A stretch of DNA of 64,000 nt from Pyrenopolyporus hunteri (GCA_902806595.1 CADCXC010000043.1:558001-622000); one strand, 5' to 3'. Counted from the first letter of the stretch, positions 44,221 to 56,258 are shown. Notes: generated by a model from the sequence alone, not told the origin. A program made the numbers and translations.

Positions 44221-46316
44221 CTAGTTATCATCATCCATGTCGCCATTAGCTTTCTTCTTCTTCTTAACCTCCCTCTTCTTAGGTCGGAGCCACTCCTCCA
44301 TCCCGACGGGCCAGTACACCCGGTTATGAGGGCCGCCCATGCCTATTTCCGACTCGGGGATTTCGGGAGGCGCCTTGACTTCCTCTTCCGCCTCCTCCTC
44401 AGCAGCTTCCTCATCTCCTACGCTAACCGTCTTCTTCTTCTTGCTCTTGCGGGGTTTCTTCTTGGGCGGCTTTGGCGCCGGCTTGTTCTCGTCGTCCCGC
44501 TCGTACGGGATCACGTCGTTGAACAGGTCCCACCCGGGCAGCTTGAAGTTTCGCATCAAGTCGAATACGGCCTGCTCTTTGTCCTTCGCCTCTATCATGA
44601 GATCCATGTCGTTTGGGCACGGTGGCAAGGTCATGACGCGAGGGCGGTGCTTCCGCCGCTGGCGCGGGGTGATGGCCTCGGAGCAGGGCTCGCTGTAATG
44701 CATCTTTTGCGTGATACCCTTCCTGTCCCAGGTCGCCTTGATACGGGGGAAAAGGTCCACAATGTCCTTAGTCCCTTCTCGGATCTTGTCCTTGTCGAAC
44801 ATGATGTTATGGTGATGGAAGTCCAAAACAAGTGGAATGTTGAGTTCTTCGCATATCGGGAGTAGGTCGTGCACCGTCCACGATACGTCGTCGTTCTCCA
44901 GCACCAACCTCTTCTTGATACTCGGGGATAGCTTGGCATAATTTTCCCTGAACCGGTCGAGGGTGGCGGCCTTGTCGCCAAACACTCCGCCCATGTGTAA
45001 AATCATGATGGCGTCCTTGTCGAGTTGTTCGGGCAGGCGTAGAAGAGTGAGCATTTCGTCGTGGTATTCGAGATCACGGATCGCATTTCGAACGACTTCT
45101 ATTCGAGGTGATCCCAGTTGCGTGAACTTCATTTATGAGTTAGCGAATCCATTATCTCCTTGTTAAATAGCTTTTGGTGGGTATCAGCGAACCTGTCCGG
45201 GGTGGGTAGTAAGTCGGTGTCCCAGTTCAGCGGCTACCCTTCCGGCCTCAGCGAGCACCTCGGAAGCGAATGGTGCTAGCTTATACCCATACACCTCATG
45301 GCTTGCGAATGGAAACATTTCAGAACTCAGACGCATGAACTTGATACCGTACTTATCATTCCAACGAATCATCTTTACGATATCACGGGCATTAGCAAGG
45401 CCAAGAGCTTGGACATACTTTTGTCCCCTAGCTATATCAGCCGGCTGGTCCTTATCCGGCCGGTTCTTCGTTGCATGTTCAGGTTGAGATGGATCTTGAA
45501 GAGGATGACGATGATCTAAGATGGATGATATTCGGCAAGTTCTCGAACTGAACACAGGTGGGTTTGAAAGCCGAAGGTACGTATTTAGACAAGCCTAGGT
45601 TGTGGTGTTAGAGACCGTATGCATATATGGATACAACTTGATATATTTGCTCAAGCTTGTTGATTAGGGAGATTTACATAGCCCAATCTTCCTTTCCACG
45701 GCAGCGGTAGCTGATCACTGTTGACGGGAGGCGGCCTCGACCCTTCTTGCTTCAAGGTATCAACATCGGCATCCTCCATGGGAAGGCTACCACCTTCTTC
45801 CCTATCGTCCGGTTCTCCGTCATCATAGGCCTCACTAACATTGTAATCGCCAGTCTTTGCCATATCATTTCTTTTCCTCTTACTAAACCCTTTCTTCTCG
45901 AACTCCGTCGGCATCAAGTCCGGTGCGGTCTTGTCGGGTCTCGGCAGAAAGGCGGCATCTTCCTCATCTCTCTGCGAGGTATTCGGCACGGAGCTCTCTT
46001 TTATAGCTTCCTTCTGCTGTCTTATAAGATCTCGAAAACCGTTCTCCATCTCACGAAGACCGTCCACAGCCCCGCTCAAATCTACTTGCTTCGGCATATT
46101 TTTCTTGGTGCCTCTTTGCTGGCCCGAACCCACGGGTGGGCTGGCTCCGTTGGCCGGGATAGCATCGGGATTTGATATATGAGTATGTTTCTCGGATATA
46201 CGCTCCGATCTTCTCGGGGCAGGATTCGACGGCTCCGGCTGGATCTGGTGAGCCTTCTTGTCTGGCGGAGCGTCCTGCTGAGAAGCTTCACTCGACTTCT
46301 TCCGTTTGGGAACCAT
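44221..46316 (-). CDS. UVE1: UV-damage endonuclease Uve1 (UVDE)
   Basis: Three exons, 46316-45678, 45594-45193 and 45126-44221, introns 83 and 66 nt, all in phase; 648 residues. The enzyme nicks DNA 5' of UV photoproducts and some abasic sites, feeding an alternative excision repair pathway. The N-terminal 200 residues are basic and disordered with NLS-like PKRKK. The TIM-barrel core starts at GRLGYACLNTYLR (across the first junction) and contains SSRTCR, KFMRLSSEMFPFASH, LTTHPGQFTQLGSP (across the second junction), ILHMGGVFGDK, LENDD, LVLDFHHHNI and KMHYSEPC, which supply the metal-binding His, Glu and Asp residues. The C-terminal tail is Lys/Glu-rich. The second intron has a GTTCGC donor. 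In-frame sequence with another ATG lies upstream (46445). Confidence 0.95.
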
Positions 46317-47663
46317 TGTTATAAGGGATAAATGATAGGTCGGGGTGCCCGTCGATATATAATACGAGATTGGAGAAAGGAGACCGAATGGATATTTACG
46401 CTTAGCCCCGGAGCGGCGAATCAGATCTCGAAAAAACACGGACATCCAAAGACGGAGAGCTAATGGGTGGTAGTACAAATGCTTGGTGAAGGGGAAATCG
46501 TATGTTTTTTCTGGTTCAAATTCTGGGTACGTGAGTTATGTATGGTTATAACTTCAGGATTTACAAGTAAAACAAGGGACCGAATGTGGATGAGATCATC
46601 CTCTAATTTCCACTAGAGGTATTGGAGAGGCAAGCCGGCGGAACTACTGTTCCGACAACGTTGGGTAAATAGTCATTGTCCATTACTTTTGCTTTCCTCA
46701 GCTACGTGGTATGCAGGCATGTCAGTGATCCATAGCTCGAAATTTTCGTACTTGATCGATCACGAGATCGGAGAAACGAAAGATATGATGCGCGTCATGA
46801 GCTTAGTAGTCCTCGCCATGATATAAAAAACACGAGGCGTAAAAGGAAGCTTTGCTCCGAAGGTAGATACTTCTCGAATTTTGAGATGAGACTTATGTAG
46901 CAACATCCCGGACCATTTCTTACGACGGCGTTCCTTTCGATGTCCCCAGGAAAGGCTAAAACCCAATGGAATGCGACTGGACCCTACTCCGACCCGAGGG
47001 GATCGTTGTGCGTGAGGTCATCTGAAAACGGGAGCGCATCGATGAAATCATTTAGCGTCGATCGAGAAGGGACCTTCCGGGGGGCGGATGGATCTTTAAG
47101 CTAACCTCTTAATACTACCCTGATTTAAATTTACATAAGGCGTTGAACAGGGGGGGCATCTGAGTGGCTTCGGTGAACCAATGAGATCGATGTGAAAATG
47201 CATCCTTACCGGAGTAGACAGGGGTAACGCTCGATCCAGAACAGTACGCCTAGGTAAATAGTTGAGTAAGGTAGCTGATAATCTTTTTCTCGTCAGCGTC
47301 CATCCGTCATCAAGTCATCGACAACGCGTCGTTCGGTCGATAGGATGTGCCAAGTCAATAGTAAACAGCTTATGTATTATACATATGAAAGTTAAGCCAC
47401 TGGAATGCCGCCCTCGCGAAGATCAAAATACCTCGTGGCATACGCCCCTTAGTCGCGTTCATATTTCACTAGCCTCGTATTTTCGCCCGGCATAAGCTAA
47501 CCTCGTTATTTTAACAGGGCATTGCTCTCCCTGGGCGCATGCGTTTCATACGTTTTCTTCATTATGTTGCCTGGTCCCGATTGCCTGGTCCCATCGTGTG
47601 CTTCGTGTGGTCATGGATCACAAATGATTCATCATAGTCTGTCTTGGATCGATAACCCAACCA
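46317..47663. other. Intergenic 1.3 kb, UVE1 promoter side
   Basis: Contains an in-frame, stop-free upstream extension of UVE1 to an ATG at 46445 and a TATA-like ATTATATAT at about 46354-46364 on the minus strand. Nothing else gene-like seen. Confidence 0.55.
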
Positions 47664-48413
47664 TTACCATACCGGGAGAACCGGTAGCGCGGGTGGTATA
47701 CGATAGTCTGCGTCCGACTCTGAATCGTCTACCAGCTGATAGTACGGTTCGCGGCAGACCGGACATTCATACTTCTTCCTTAGGAACCATGTAGCTAAGC
47801 ACCGGGCGTGGAAAAGATGCCTACACCGTTTCATCTTTAACACATCGTCGCCGACAGGTTGTATGCTTGGTTGGCGCTTCTCCTTGGCGGCCGCATCCGG
47901 AGTATCGGCAATCGTCGTCGTCTGTCGCCACATGGCTTTGCCAGCTTCTAGGTCGATCTTACCGTCTGCTGCTATAGATGTTGAAGTGCGGGTGTCGCTA
48001 GCGTAGAGATGCGCGAGACATATCGGACTACCCCCAACGTTAGTAATGCAGCACGGACATAACATAAGTACGCAAACTTTGGGAACGGTCTGACCAGTCG
48101 GCCTCCTCCGCTTCCGTCAGTGAATTGCGAGCCGGTCTCTTCTCTGTAACGCCCTCGAGCTGCGTCAGTGCGTGCTGGATCGACTTCGGCAGGTCCGGTT
48201 TCGACTGCTTCCTGTTTCTCGTGAACCGTCGGCGTACGCATGCGCCTAAGCCGCCCCATCTAGCGCACCTGTATCCCAGAGGTAACCAGTTAATAGGTCT
48301 CGTTCTATATGCAGTCTAGCCATGCAGAGAGGGTCAGCTTACAGCACCACAACCACCAACGCCCCTATAACGACCAATACGGATATGACGATAGTCACCC
48401 AGGGGAACTCCAT
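47664..48413 (-). CDS. Membrane-anchored RING-H2 protein (probable E3 ubiquitin ligase), 202 aa
   Basis: Three exons, 48413-48343, 48268-48095 and 48027-47664; introns of 74 and 67 nt are GT-AG and in phase, the second with a TTACTAAC branch point. An N-terminal membrane helix (WVTIVISVLVVIGALVVVVL) is followed by a basic segment. The RING begins exactly at the second junction: C82-P-I-C85, then, after a 64-residue Ala/Thr-rich insertion, C150-R-H152-L-F-H155-A-R-C158 and C170-P-V-C173, i.e. the C3H2C3 arrangement. Such proteins transfer ubiquitin at endosomal, vacuolar or ER membranes; no substrate can be named. The insertion between the first two ligands and the rest is unusually long. Confidence 0.88.
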
Positions 48414-49505
48414 CGTGCCGAGATAATGGTGTGAGGTTGAGCTGGGTAAGGGCCTGCGTAGCACAACGGACGCAGCGGACGATGTTGAGATGTTTCGGGC
48501 GGAGACACAAGAATCCGCACGGCTCGGCGAGTACAAAAACCTAACTCGTGTTTAGATTACAAAGTTCCAAGGCAAGCACGCAAGAAAACGAGCAAGCAGA
48601 CAGGACAGGCAGTCCCGCGGGCATGTCTCAAACATCAAGACCAAGACCGAATTCTACACTTACAGCACTGACCACGTAAAAGCGTGGCCGGATCGACATA
48701 TCACAACTTTTCTTCCCACGCGTTAGTCGTTGCAATAGTCGGATCCAGCCTTCTGCATCCCTTGCTTCTAATGAAATAAGTATAACGAGAACCCACTTGC
48801 GATCAATTGCTAGTCTGAAAACCTTGAAATCCAGTCTCGGTTCTTTAGCCGTATGGGATGTTGATAGATGCTAAAACCCACACCGACGAGGCCCGACGAA
48901 GGTTAATAGTGCCGTACGAAGGGGGAGGACGACGAGAAGAAAAGAAGGCCATTAGGAGGTAGATGCCCAAGGTTTCACGCAGCCCCGTAGGTACGTGTTA
49001 GATATTCTAAACTTCCCTCTCGCATGCAGTGTACGTCGAAACAGAAAAAAAAAATAGATTGCCGTGAGGTCTACACATTTATCATCTAGCTTAAGCCATT
49101 ATGCACACATTGCTTGGGTTAGGTAGTACCTTATTTGGAACCCTAGTCCCTGCATTTCCGCACCTCTCCAGCACTATATAGCCAGTAGCGTGATAGGTCT
49201 ATTAGGTGGTAAGGCATAAGATCGGCACCGTCAGCTCGCCATTGACGAAAATAGATTTCATGAGCTTGGGGGCCGGGAAAGAGGGTCGGGTGGCCCAAAT
49301 GCCAATGCCAATTGCCTATTAAAAACGCTTCGCGCCTTAAATATATTCGCGCATCTGTGTCTAGGTAGATAGCTAGAGGCTGGGCGGGCGGGCTGGCGCA
49401 CACGTGGCTATGTGCTGCCGCCGGAAGAAAACGCAGGGAGAGTCGGGTTTCCGACTCGCATTAGTCTCTTCTCGCGCGGTCTGACAGGCGGTATGACCAT
49501 CCTCT
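48414..49505. other. Intergenic, no gene seen
   Basis: About 1.1 kb, promoter of the RING gene and 3' flank of RKM4. No frame with features. Confidence 0.6.
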
Positions 49506-51222
49506 TTATTTGGTCCTCTGTCTTTTCGCATACGGTTCACTATCTTGGGTAGATCTCGCCTTCAATTTTTGCACCTTTTCGCGGGTGAAGTTGAGGGCTT
49601 CTTGCAGCAGGGCCTTCTCGCCCCATCGCACGGCCATAGCCATCTTCTGTCGACCCGAAACCTTATCGCCGGATAATAAGTCGAAGTCGTATGCTTGGCT
49701 CGTGGGGTATTGAGCTAGTCTCAGCTCTAGAGCGCGATGTATGGCTAACAACGTAATCTCATCCCGAATGGCCTTATCGGGAATCGTGGACGGGCTAACT
49801 TTCCTAACCGCCTTGAGTAATGCGTGAATCTGTTCTACCAGGTCCGAGGGAAGCTCTTTAAAGGTCGGCTCGTCGTGAAGTTCACCCCTAGAGTCGGGTT
49901 CTCCCGAGTCGCGCTCTATGACAAAAGCATCCTCGATCTCCTCTAGATCGAGTTCGTTTACCTGTACATAACAACTCAGCATATCAACGTACCTAGATAG
50001 TTAAATTAGCTGGGTTCTGCCACGTACCGCTTTGCCCCAGGCAGCCTCATCTAATTTAAGCGTATCCTTTAAGACTGATAATATTAAGTCCCAAGGTATT
50101 TCCGTCACGTCGTACCGGGCGTGATGTTCCGTTACGTAGCCGTAACGTCTTAATAGGTCGCCGTTACCAAGGGGGCCGTAGTAATTAAGTACCTCAGTGC
50201 CGGCGGGAATTGGCCGCAACGTCGTGACGGTCAAGTTGTCTTCTCCATGGTTCACGTGAGCCTATTCATCATTGCGCCGCTACTGTTAGTCTGCGAAATG
50301 GCGTTTATGTATCATATGTCGATAAAAGAGATGCGGTAGGTTAGATAGGTAGTTTAAACAAAGTAAGGTACTTACGTTGAATTCGGCGTCAGCATTTAGA
50401 ATATCAGCCATCGGCACCATGCCCATCATGAGGGTGCCCTCCTTATCCTCAACCCACTCGTCGTCGTTCTCGGGATCGGCTTCCTCGTCCTCGTTCTCCA
50501 GGTCGAAAGCGTACGCCATGATGGTACTGCCCATCCGATGCGCTAGAAGCATCAACTGGTCTCCGTCGAGCCTCTGGGATCCTTCCGGGTAAAAGACATC
50601 GGCGTACTGGTCAATTATCGGTAGCACTCTGGCGCGGAACATGCCGTCGGCCTCATCTTTGCCGATCTTGGAAACGATCGAGCTGGCTTGCAACTCGGCC
50701 AGCTCCTGGTCGGACCACCACATCAGCGTCTCAAATTGACTGGGTAGCACGTCAAAGTAGGGCTTCCAGCGGGACTTGTCGCCTTGGAGATACTCGTAGA
50801 TCATGATGAGAATGAGCGAGACCCAGTTATCGGGCGGGCCGCTGGTCTCGCTGCCATCCTCGTCTGCCTCATTGTCGGTATCCTCTAAGCCCGTCGTCTC
50901 GAAGACCTGAGGTATGCGCTTGGGCAAGTCAGAGGTCTGGGTGTTGATGATTGCCGCCCTCGGAATGGTGAACAGCACGGTATCCTCAGGGATGTCCGCG
51001 GTAGCGACTAAGCAGAAAGTCATTATTGGTTAGCGATTTATGATTGTATGCTCGTTAAATGCAATTTGTTGGTGTCCGTAATTGCGCCGCACCTATTCCT
51101 CTCCCAGCGCCCCTTGCTCGGAGATCTTCAATTTTGATATCGGGATGGAAAGTCGCTCCCGGCAGGTTCTTGAACCATTCTAGGAATGATGCGGATTTGG
51201 AGTCGAACGCCGGATCCTCCAT
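49506..51222 (-). CDS. RKM4: Ribosomal protein lysine methyltransferase Rkm4 (SET domain)
   Basis: Four exons, 51222-51093, 51007-50376, 50261-50028 and 49961-49506; introns 85, 114 and 66 nt, in phase; 483 residues. Yeast Rkm4 monomethylates a lysine of large-subunit protein eL42 (Rpl42); SETD6 is the animal relative. The split SET domain is complete: an N-terminal part ending RARGAGRGIVATADIPEDTVLF across the first junction, an inserted helical region, ILNADAEFNAHVNHGEDNL across the second junction with the AdoMet-binding Asn-His pair, and the catalytic-pocket Tyr pair in EVLNYYGPLGNGDLLRRYGYV. The C-terminal substrate-binding helical domain follows, ending in a basic tail PYAKRQRTK. An acidic linker (EDEEADPENDDEW) is inserted in the SET region. 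Confidence 0.94.
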
Positions 51223-52536
51223 CTTTTTCCTCGTATAATTTAACTCTCCGAGCGGATGAAATAGGTAGCCCTTAGTTTTCTTGGGTGAGATTTTTCATGT
51301 GTCGCAAATCGTTTTAAACAGCTGAATTCAATTAAAGCCACTTTCATAGGTTCGGATATTACTCGGAAATAACGCTTTTTCACCGCGAGGTCGAAGACAG
51401 TGGGCGAAGAGTAAAGGTATAAAGGTTCGAGGTAAATGAGAAAAATCAAAGGTTATGAGGAGATGCCGTTATGTGAAAAGAATAGGTTTCTTCCGTAATC
51501 CGCGTTGCTTATACCAGCGTTATTATATTTTCCTGGATGTATTATGTATAATCCAGAAGTTTACGTCAATATAGGTACCTACCTATAGGTATGATAGATT
51601 TGCCGGTGCCTTTCGCTTAGTACCTTAGGTACCTAATAACGTCTAAAATTAGTAAAGGGATAAACTCCTTAGCGGCGATAGATAAGCGTATCGTCGGGAG
51701 GAATTGCACCGATCCCCCTACGATTCCCGATATATCGCAGGACCCTCAGCTAAAAAGCGATTCCCTATCCCTAACCTCAGGCTTACTTACAGCTGTGGAA
51801 GGGAAATCAGATATTGGAAACTATCGATTTATAACCCCTCACCGCTTGTCGTATGTGATTGTGGCGCACGGCACGGTCGATTCAAGTAGTACAGCATGAA
51901 AGGAATGTCCACATTCGAGCTGAGAAATAACCCCTCGGATTCCCTTCACCTGCCCAGTCGTAGAGCTCTCAAGACGTACATAGAGGGAAACACTATTAAG
52001 TGATGTATAATTTTCATATCAATCATTTTTTGCTGAATGAAAGCTGCCCTCCTTATAAAGTAGGTTTTACGTCGAATTGTTTTTTCCCTCATCTTCATGC
52101 TATCGGCCGGCTGTCATACATGAGTAACCCTGGCAGTACTGCGGAGGAATGTTCGGGAGAGAAGGCCGGACTTTTTCCCTCGGCAACAATATAGAATGTT
52201 TTACAGGGACGCTGTTTAAGCCTTTGATTAGAAATATCTATGCTCGAGATGCTAGCTCTAGCATCTAGCTGCGGTATTTTAGATATGCTCGAGTTTTTGC
52301 CCTTTTTTTCTATGTTCTTTCAACTGCAGAACCCCCTCTTGTAGAGCCCATCGAAGAAATAACCATTGGTATTCAATCCTTGCTGGGGGGATGCGTAGTA
52401 GGATTGATATTCGCTCGGCGCTTGTTTTAAAGCTATAGCCGTGAAAAACTGCTGTGTTTCGGCTGCGCACTTTAGCGGCTTCGTCTTGGATGATGATGGT
52501 GAGCCTCGTTAACTACCTCCTAATAGAGCCGACCTA
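51223..52536. other. Intergenic 1.3 kb, no gene seen
   Basis: Promoter of RKM4 and 3' flank of the ankyrin gene. CCTAGGTA-type repeats at 51571-51592 and 51620-51636; otherwise nothing recognisable. Confidence 0.6.
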
Positions 52537-53358
52537 TCAACTAGGACCATCGTTCAACCCGGCGCCTGCGCCCGCTTGCTGGCCTGCTCCATCGTCGTCC
52601 TCCACCCTAATGTCCTGCGCGCTCTTCTCCAAGCCTCCTTCTTTCGCGTTATCGCCCTCTATGTCCTTGCTTTGCGACAGGAAATACTCGACGACATGCA
52701 TGTGGTTGTTAAAGGCGGCCAGATCTAACGGGATCTGATCCTTGTCGTTGGCTGCGGTGGGAGATGCGCCTCGGGATAGGAGTAGCTTCACCACGTCTAG
52801 ATGGCCGCCTAAGCATGCCCAATGCAGGGCTGTGTTGCCAAAAGAGTTCTGCAGATTGACATATGGCGTCTCTGTTGTTTCGCCTGTCGACGGAGAGGCT
52901 TCCTCTGAGGGAGGATGAGCTGCTGCTGCTGCTTTTTGTGGCTTGCGAGAAGCAGGGAAGTACGATAGTATCAATGTAACAGTTTCTAAGATGCTGTTAG
53001 AAAAGGTGCGCTCTGGTATTGAATATGAGCCTAAGTAGAGATGTTGTGCTCTCCGTGCGATCCTATCTGTAGTCATCTTCATGATATAGCTACCCTAGGG
53101 TAGAACAGCATTCTTCGAACGACATGATCTGGAAGACATTAAGAACGATTGAATTGACTTACTCGAATGTCCATTCGCCGCTGCCATATGGAGGCAGGTC
53201 GCTTTGCCGTCATCCCTCGCTGCCTCTAAGATCTCGGCGGGCGTGGCGCTCTCTCGGTTAGCGAGCTCTTGGATCATCCCCGTTAGCTCCGCATCGTCGC
53301 CGGTCCGGGCCAGGTAGATGAGATCATCAATCTCGTCTTCCGATAATCTCGGTGCCAT
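52537..53358 (-). CDS. Small ankyrin-repeat protein (Yar1-like), 214 aa
   Basis: Two exons, 53358-53163 and 52985-52537, joined in phase by a 177-nt GT-AG intron; 214 residues. An N-terminal helix (LSEDEIDDLIYLARTGDDAEL) is followed by ankyrin repeats: CLHMAAANGHSKTVTLIL across the junction, NTALHWACLGGHLDVVKLLL and IPLDLAAFNNHMHVVEYFL, with a Lys/Ala/Ser-rich insertion after the first. The layout and length resemble yeast Yar1, the chaperone of ribosomal protein uS3, but similarity is too generic to be sure. No other domain is present. The C-terminus is acidic, then Gly/Ala-rich. Confidence 0.85.
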
Positions 53359-53867
53359 GCCTTATTTCCTCTTTTCCCTTTTCCTTTTTCTTGTGGATTT
53401 TTACAATTATCTGAGCTTAATCTGGCTTTGTGCGAGTCCTGCGCTTTGGTCTGTGCTCTTAGTCGTGAATTGGAGGCGAACGAAAATTTTTGGTTGCTCT
53501 TCAAAATTTTTCTGTACGAGTTTAGGTCACTGCGCTGAAACTGAGAATACCCTTTTTTTTTTCTATCACCAACGAGCGGCGGCACCGTAGATATGGACTA
53601 GTTAAGTAGTTCGGATGTTTGTGAGTTTTTTTTTTGTAGGACGCCTCTCGTATATTAGTTGTTGAGTTAGGCCTGGAATTGGATGCGTGAGCTGGTCACG
53701 TGACGTTATACGAAGCTAAAGTAACATAAATGCGGTAGCTACTACCGAATCTTGCTCCGGCCGCCGCCCCCTAAATCACACAACGGTGAAGTCGGCCGCT
53801 GAATTTACATTGAGCGATAGATCTCCCGCCGAGAGCGAAATACGAGTTTTGAAATCGACGGCGGCGG
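53359..53867. other. Intergenic, no gene seen
   Basis: About 510 bp between the start of the ankyrin gene and the end of SPO11; both are on the minus strand, so this is the ankyrin gene promoter plus the SPO11 3' region. Confidence 0.6.
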
Positions 53868-55480
53868 CTAACGAGACATGTCAACCCTAAGCTTCTCATC
53901 CAGCCACCGCGTTATATTACCAAGGTCGTCCACTGCTTGAATCTCGGCCTTTATATTTAGCGTAAGCATTACCTGCAATTCATGCGTCAAGCTCATCTCC
54001 TCAGCGTTCTGATCGTGTTGGTTACGGAGCTTGGATAAGAGTGTTACAGCCTTTCGCCGGTCAAAAGCAGTCAATTGAGATGAAATCTCGAGCGAATTTG
54101 TGGAAGGGATATTGGTAAAAAGTAAGACGGGAGTAGGAGGCCGGTCCTGACTAGAGAGAGAGGTAGAGGTTGACGATTGATCGCTCTGAGGTATATAGAC
54201 CGATGAAGGAGAAGGACGAGCCTGTCCTAGGATGTCACAGCTCTTAGGCCCAAGCCATGAAAGTCCCGGGACTGTGACATTCTCCTCGTGGCCGAGACTT
54301 TGGCTCCCGCACTTGTAGGTGAGCATAATTTCGATACCGCTGGGGTCATAGTCGACCAGCGCGTAGATAGGAACTTGTGGAAAGGCGGAATGGAGGAGGT
54401 GAAGGAATTGTCGCGTAACTAAATCTGGATAGCCTTTACCCTGCGAACATAGTAAATGAAAGCTCTCTGGTGTTGCTCCGGAGAGAAGGATATCATACCG
54501 TAACGAGGATTCCTCTACCCGCCGCTGATGTGTTGTAGTATCGGGACGCAGCTAGTCCGCGGAATGTAGCCTGGCGGTTTTATAAGGCGGAAGGGTTCCC
54601 GAAAAACCAATAGGGGCGCTCTCACCTCCTTCTCAATGACCAAAATCCATTTCGTCTCACCAATGTCGATTCGACGAATGCTGTCTGCGTGTGGGATTAA
54701 GGTACCCTTGCAACGTTGATTAGCTGCCTGATAGGTAGCCACCCGATCCGCCCATCCAAGGAACCAAGATCCTCACATTATTGCTAGAGCTACAATCGAG
54801 TAGCGAATCGTTCTTTAGTGTGGCGATGCTGCTGCCTGCAATGAGACCTTTGTAGGCAGCAACCTGTGCGGACGATGGTTAGATCCCCCGGAAGCCCTAC
54901 CTGGTAGACCAGTAGGTACATACGATGTTCAACGCATCTCTACCAACGCCAAAGGTGAAAGCGATGTCATCGACTAGGTTGTCCACATATTGCTGGCTAC
55001 CGAACAGGTCCGGGTTCTGGTAGTATATATTTCTAGGACCATTTAGCATGCCAGCCCCAACGAGGAGAGACCTCTCTCGACGAGGAGAGCCTGATTCGGG
55101 GCAAGTGAGACGGACCTCTTCGTAATGACGTGACCGGAGACGAGGGCCTCATGGCACAGGTGGATAATTTGAAGAGCACATGCTAGAGAAAAGAAACAGA
55201 AAGATAAGGAAATCCGCGAGGAAGAAACTATTTAGGCGCATTTTATTATTCACTCACTAAATCGTTTTACTTCGGCGCCGGTGTTCGCTGGGAAACGGAG
55301 CAGACTCTCATTCCCTGACCGACGACTCCGGAGGGGAATGTCGAGCACCCGATTCTTACTGAGGGCGTCGACAATACTCTCTATGATATCTTCAATTTTA
55401 GATATCACTATGTTAGTCTGGGCAGTTCGTTCGGGATCTTCGCCGGGGGCGGCAACGTTCCGATTTGGTTGGCTGTCCAT
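53868..55480 (-). CDS. SPO11: Meiotic DNA double-strand-break protein Spo11
   Basis: Seven exons: 55480-55258, 55182-55116, 55032-54924, 54863-54777, 54727-54626, 54570-54499 and 54440-53868; six introns of 49-83 nt, all in phase; 410 residues, close to the usual length. Spo11 is the topoisomerase VI A-type enzyme that starts meiotic recombination. The catalytic Tyr region TKRNIYYQNPDLFGSQQYVD (Tyr100/Tyr101) reads across the second junction. The TOPRIM domain shows TKWILVIEKEATFRGLA with the metal-binding Glu (about 194) and LVDYDPSGIEIM with Asp250/Asp252. LGHE and PGLSWLGPKS of the C-terminal region are also present. All catalytic residues are intact, implying a sexual cycle. The segment encoded by exon 4 after KGLIAG is divergent from relatives I recall. 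It is divergent from ERG7. Confidence 0.95.
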
Positions 55481-55748
55481 TTTGAGTGGAAGATGTTGAT
55501 GTTATCCATTTCTGCGACGGCCAGGGAATCCAAGGAATCCTGCCACTTAGAAACTTGTATACTATACTTTGTAGTAATCAGGGAAGGCAGCTACGCTGAA
55601 TCGCGAATACCTGTTAATCAATTGGTGTTGAAGGCGCGCTCCGTTCTGCTACTTCTATAATATTGCGGTGCCCAGGGGGTAGCACGCGTAGGCGTAAGGC
55701 GGGAAGGCCTAATTAGGGCTAGCGCACTTGCCGCTTTACTTCGTGCTT

Positions 55749-55775
55749 ACCTAGGTACCTAGGTAGGTACCTGGG
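55749..55775. repeat. CCTAGGTACCTAGGTAGGTACC palindromic run
   Basis: Two overlapping inverted repeats of CCTAGGTACCTAGG in the SPO11/ERG7 spacer, one of the longest copies of the dispersed element. Confidence 0.8.
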
Positions 55776-56206
55776 TATATATTCGGGTTGAAGCAACTTT
55801 CCGAAAGTCCGTAATTTCGGTACCTTTTGACAAATGCGAAACTACCGTAGTTATACATACCTACCTAGGTATGTACGCACGGAGGCGTAGAAGCTTGAAT
55901 ATGAAAAGATTAGGATGGATTAAACTCCGTAAAACCAGCTGTGATCTTTATTATTTCGGGATACTCAAGATAGAGGTACAGCTATGTATTAAGAAGCAAA
56001 ACAGCACCTTCCGAATAGCCAATGTACTTGTACCTAGGAGCTTAAAGACTTTATCATGTGAAAGTTTAGCGTTTATGCAATTGAAAGCGAGCTGTAGCTC
56101 GTTCCGGTTTAGGGCGGCATGAAAAACCGGGGAGAGTGGATCCAATATCTGATCGTATACGCTCCCCGAATGGGTACCTGCTTAGGCACCCGCGTTGAGT
56201 GGAGAG

Positions 56207-56258
56207 TACCCTAGGTAGGGTAGGTACCGGGCAGGTATCAGGCATGTAGGTACCTAAG
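56207..56258. repeat. CCTAGGTAGG / GTACC palindromic cluster
   Basis: GTACCCTAGGTAGGGTAGGTACC followed 20 bp later by TAGGTACCTAAG; same family as above, about 100 bp before the ERG7 start. Confidence 0.75.
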
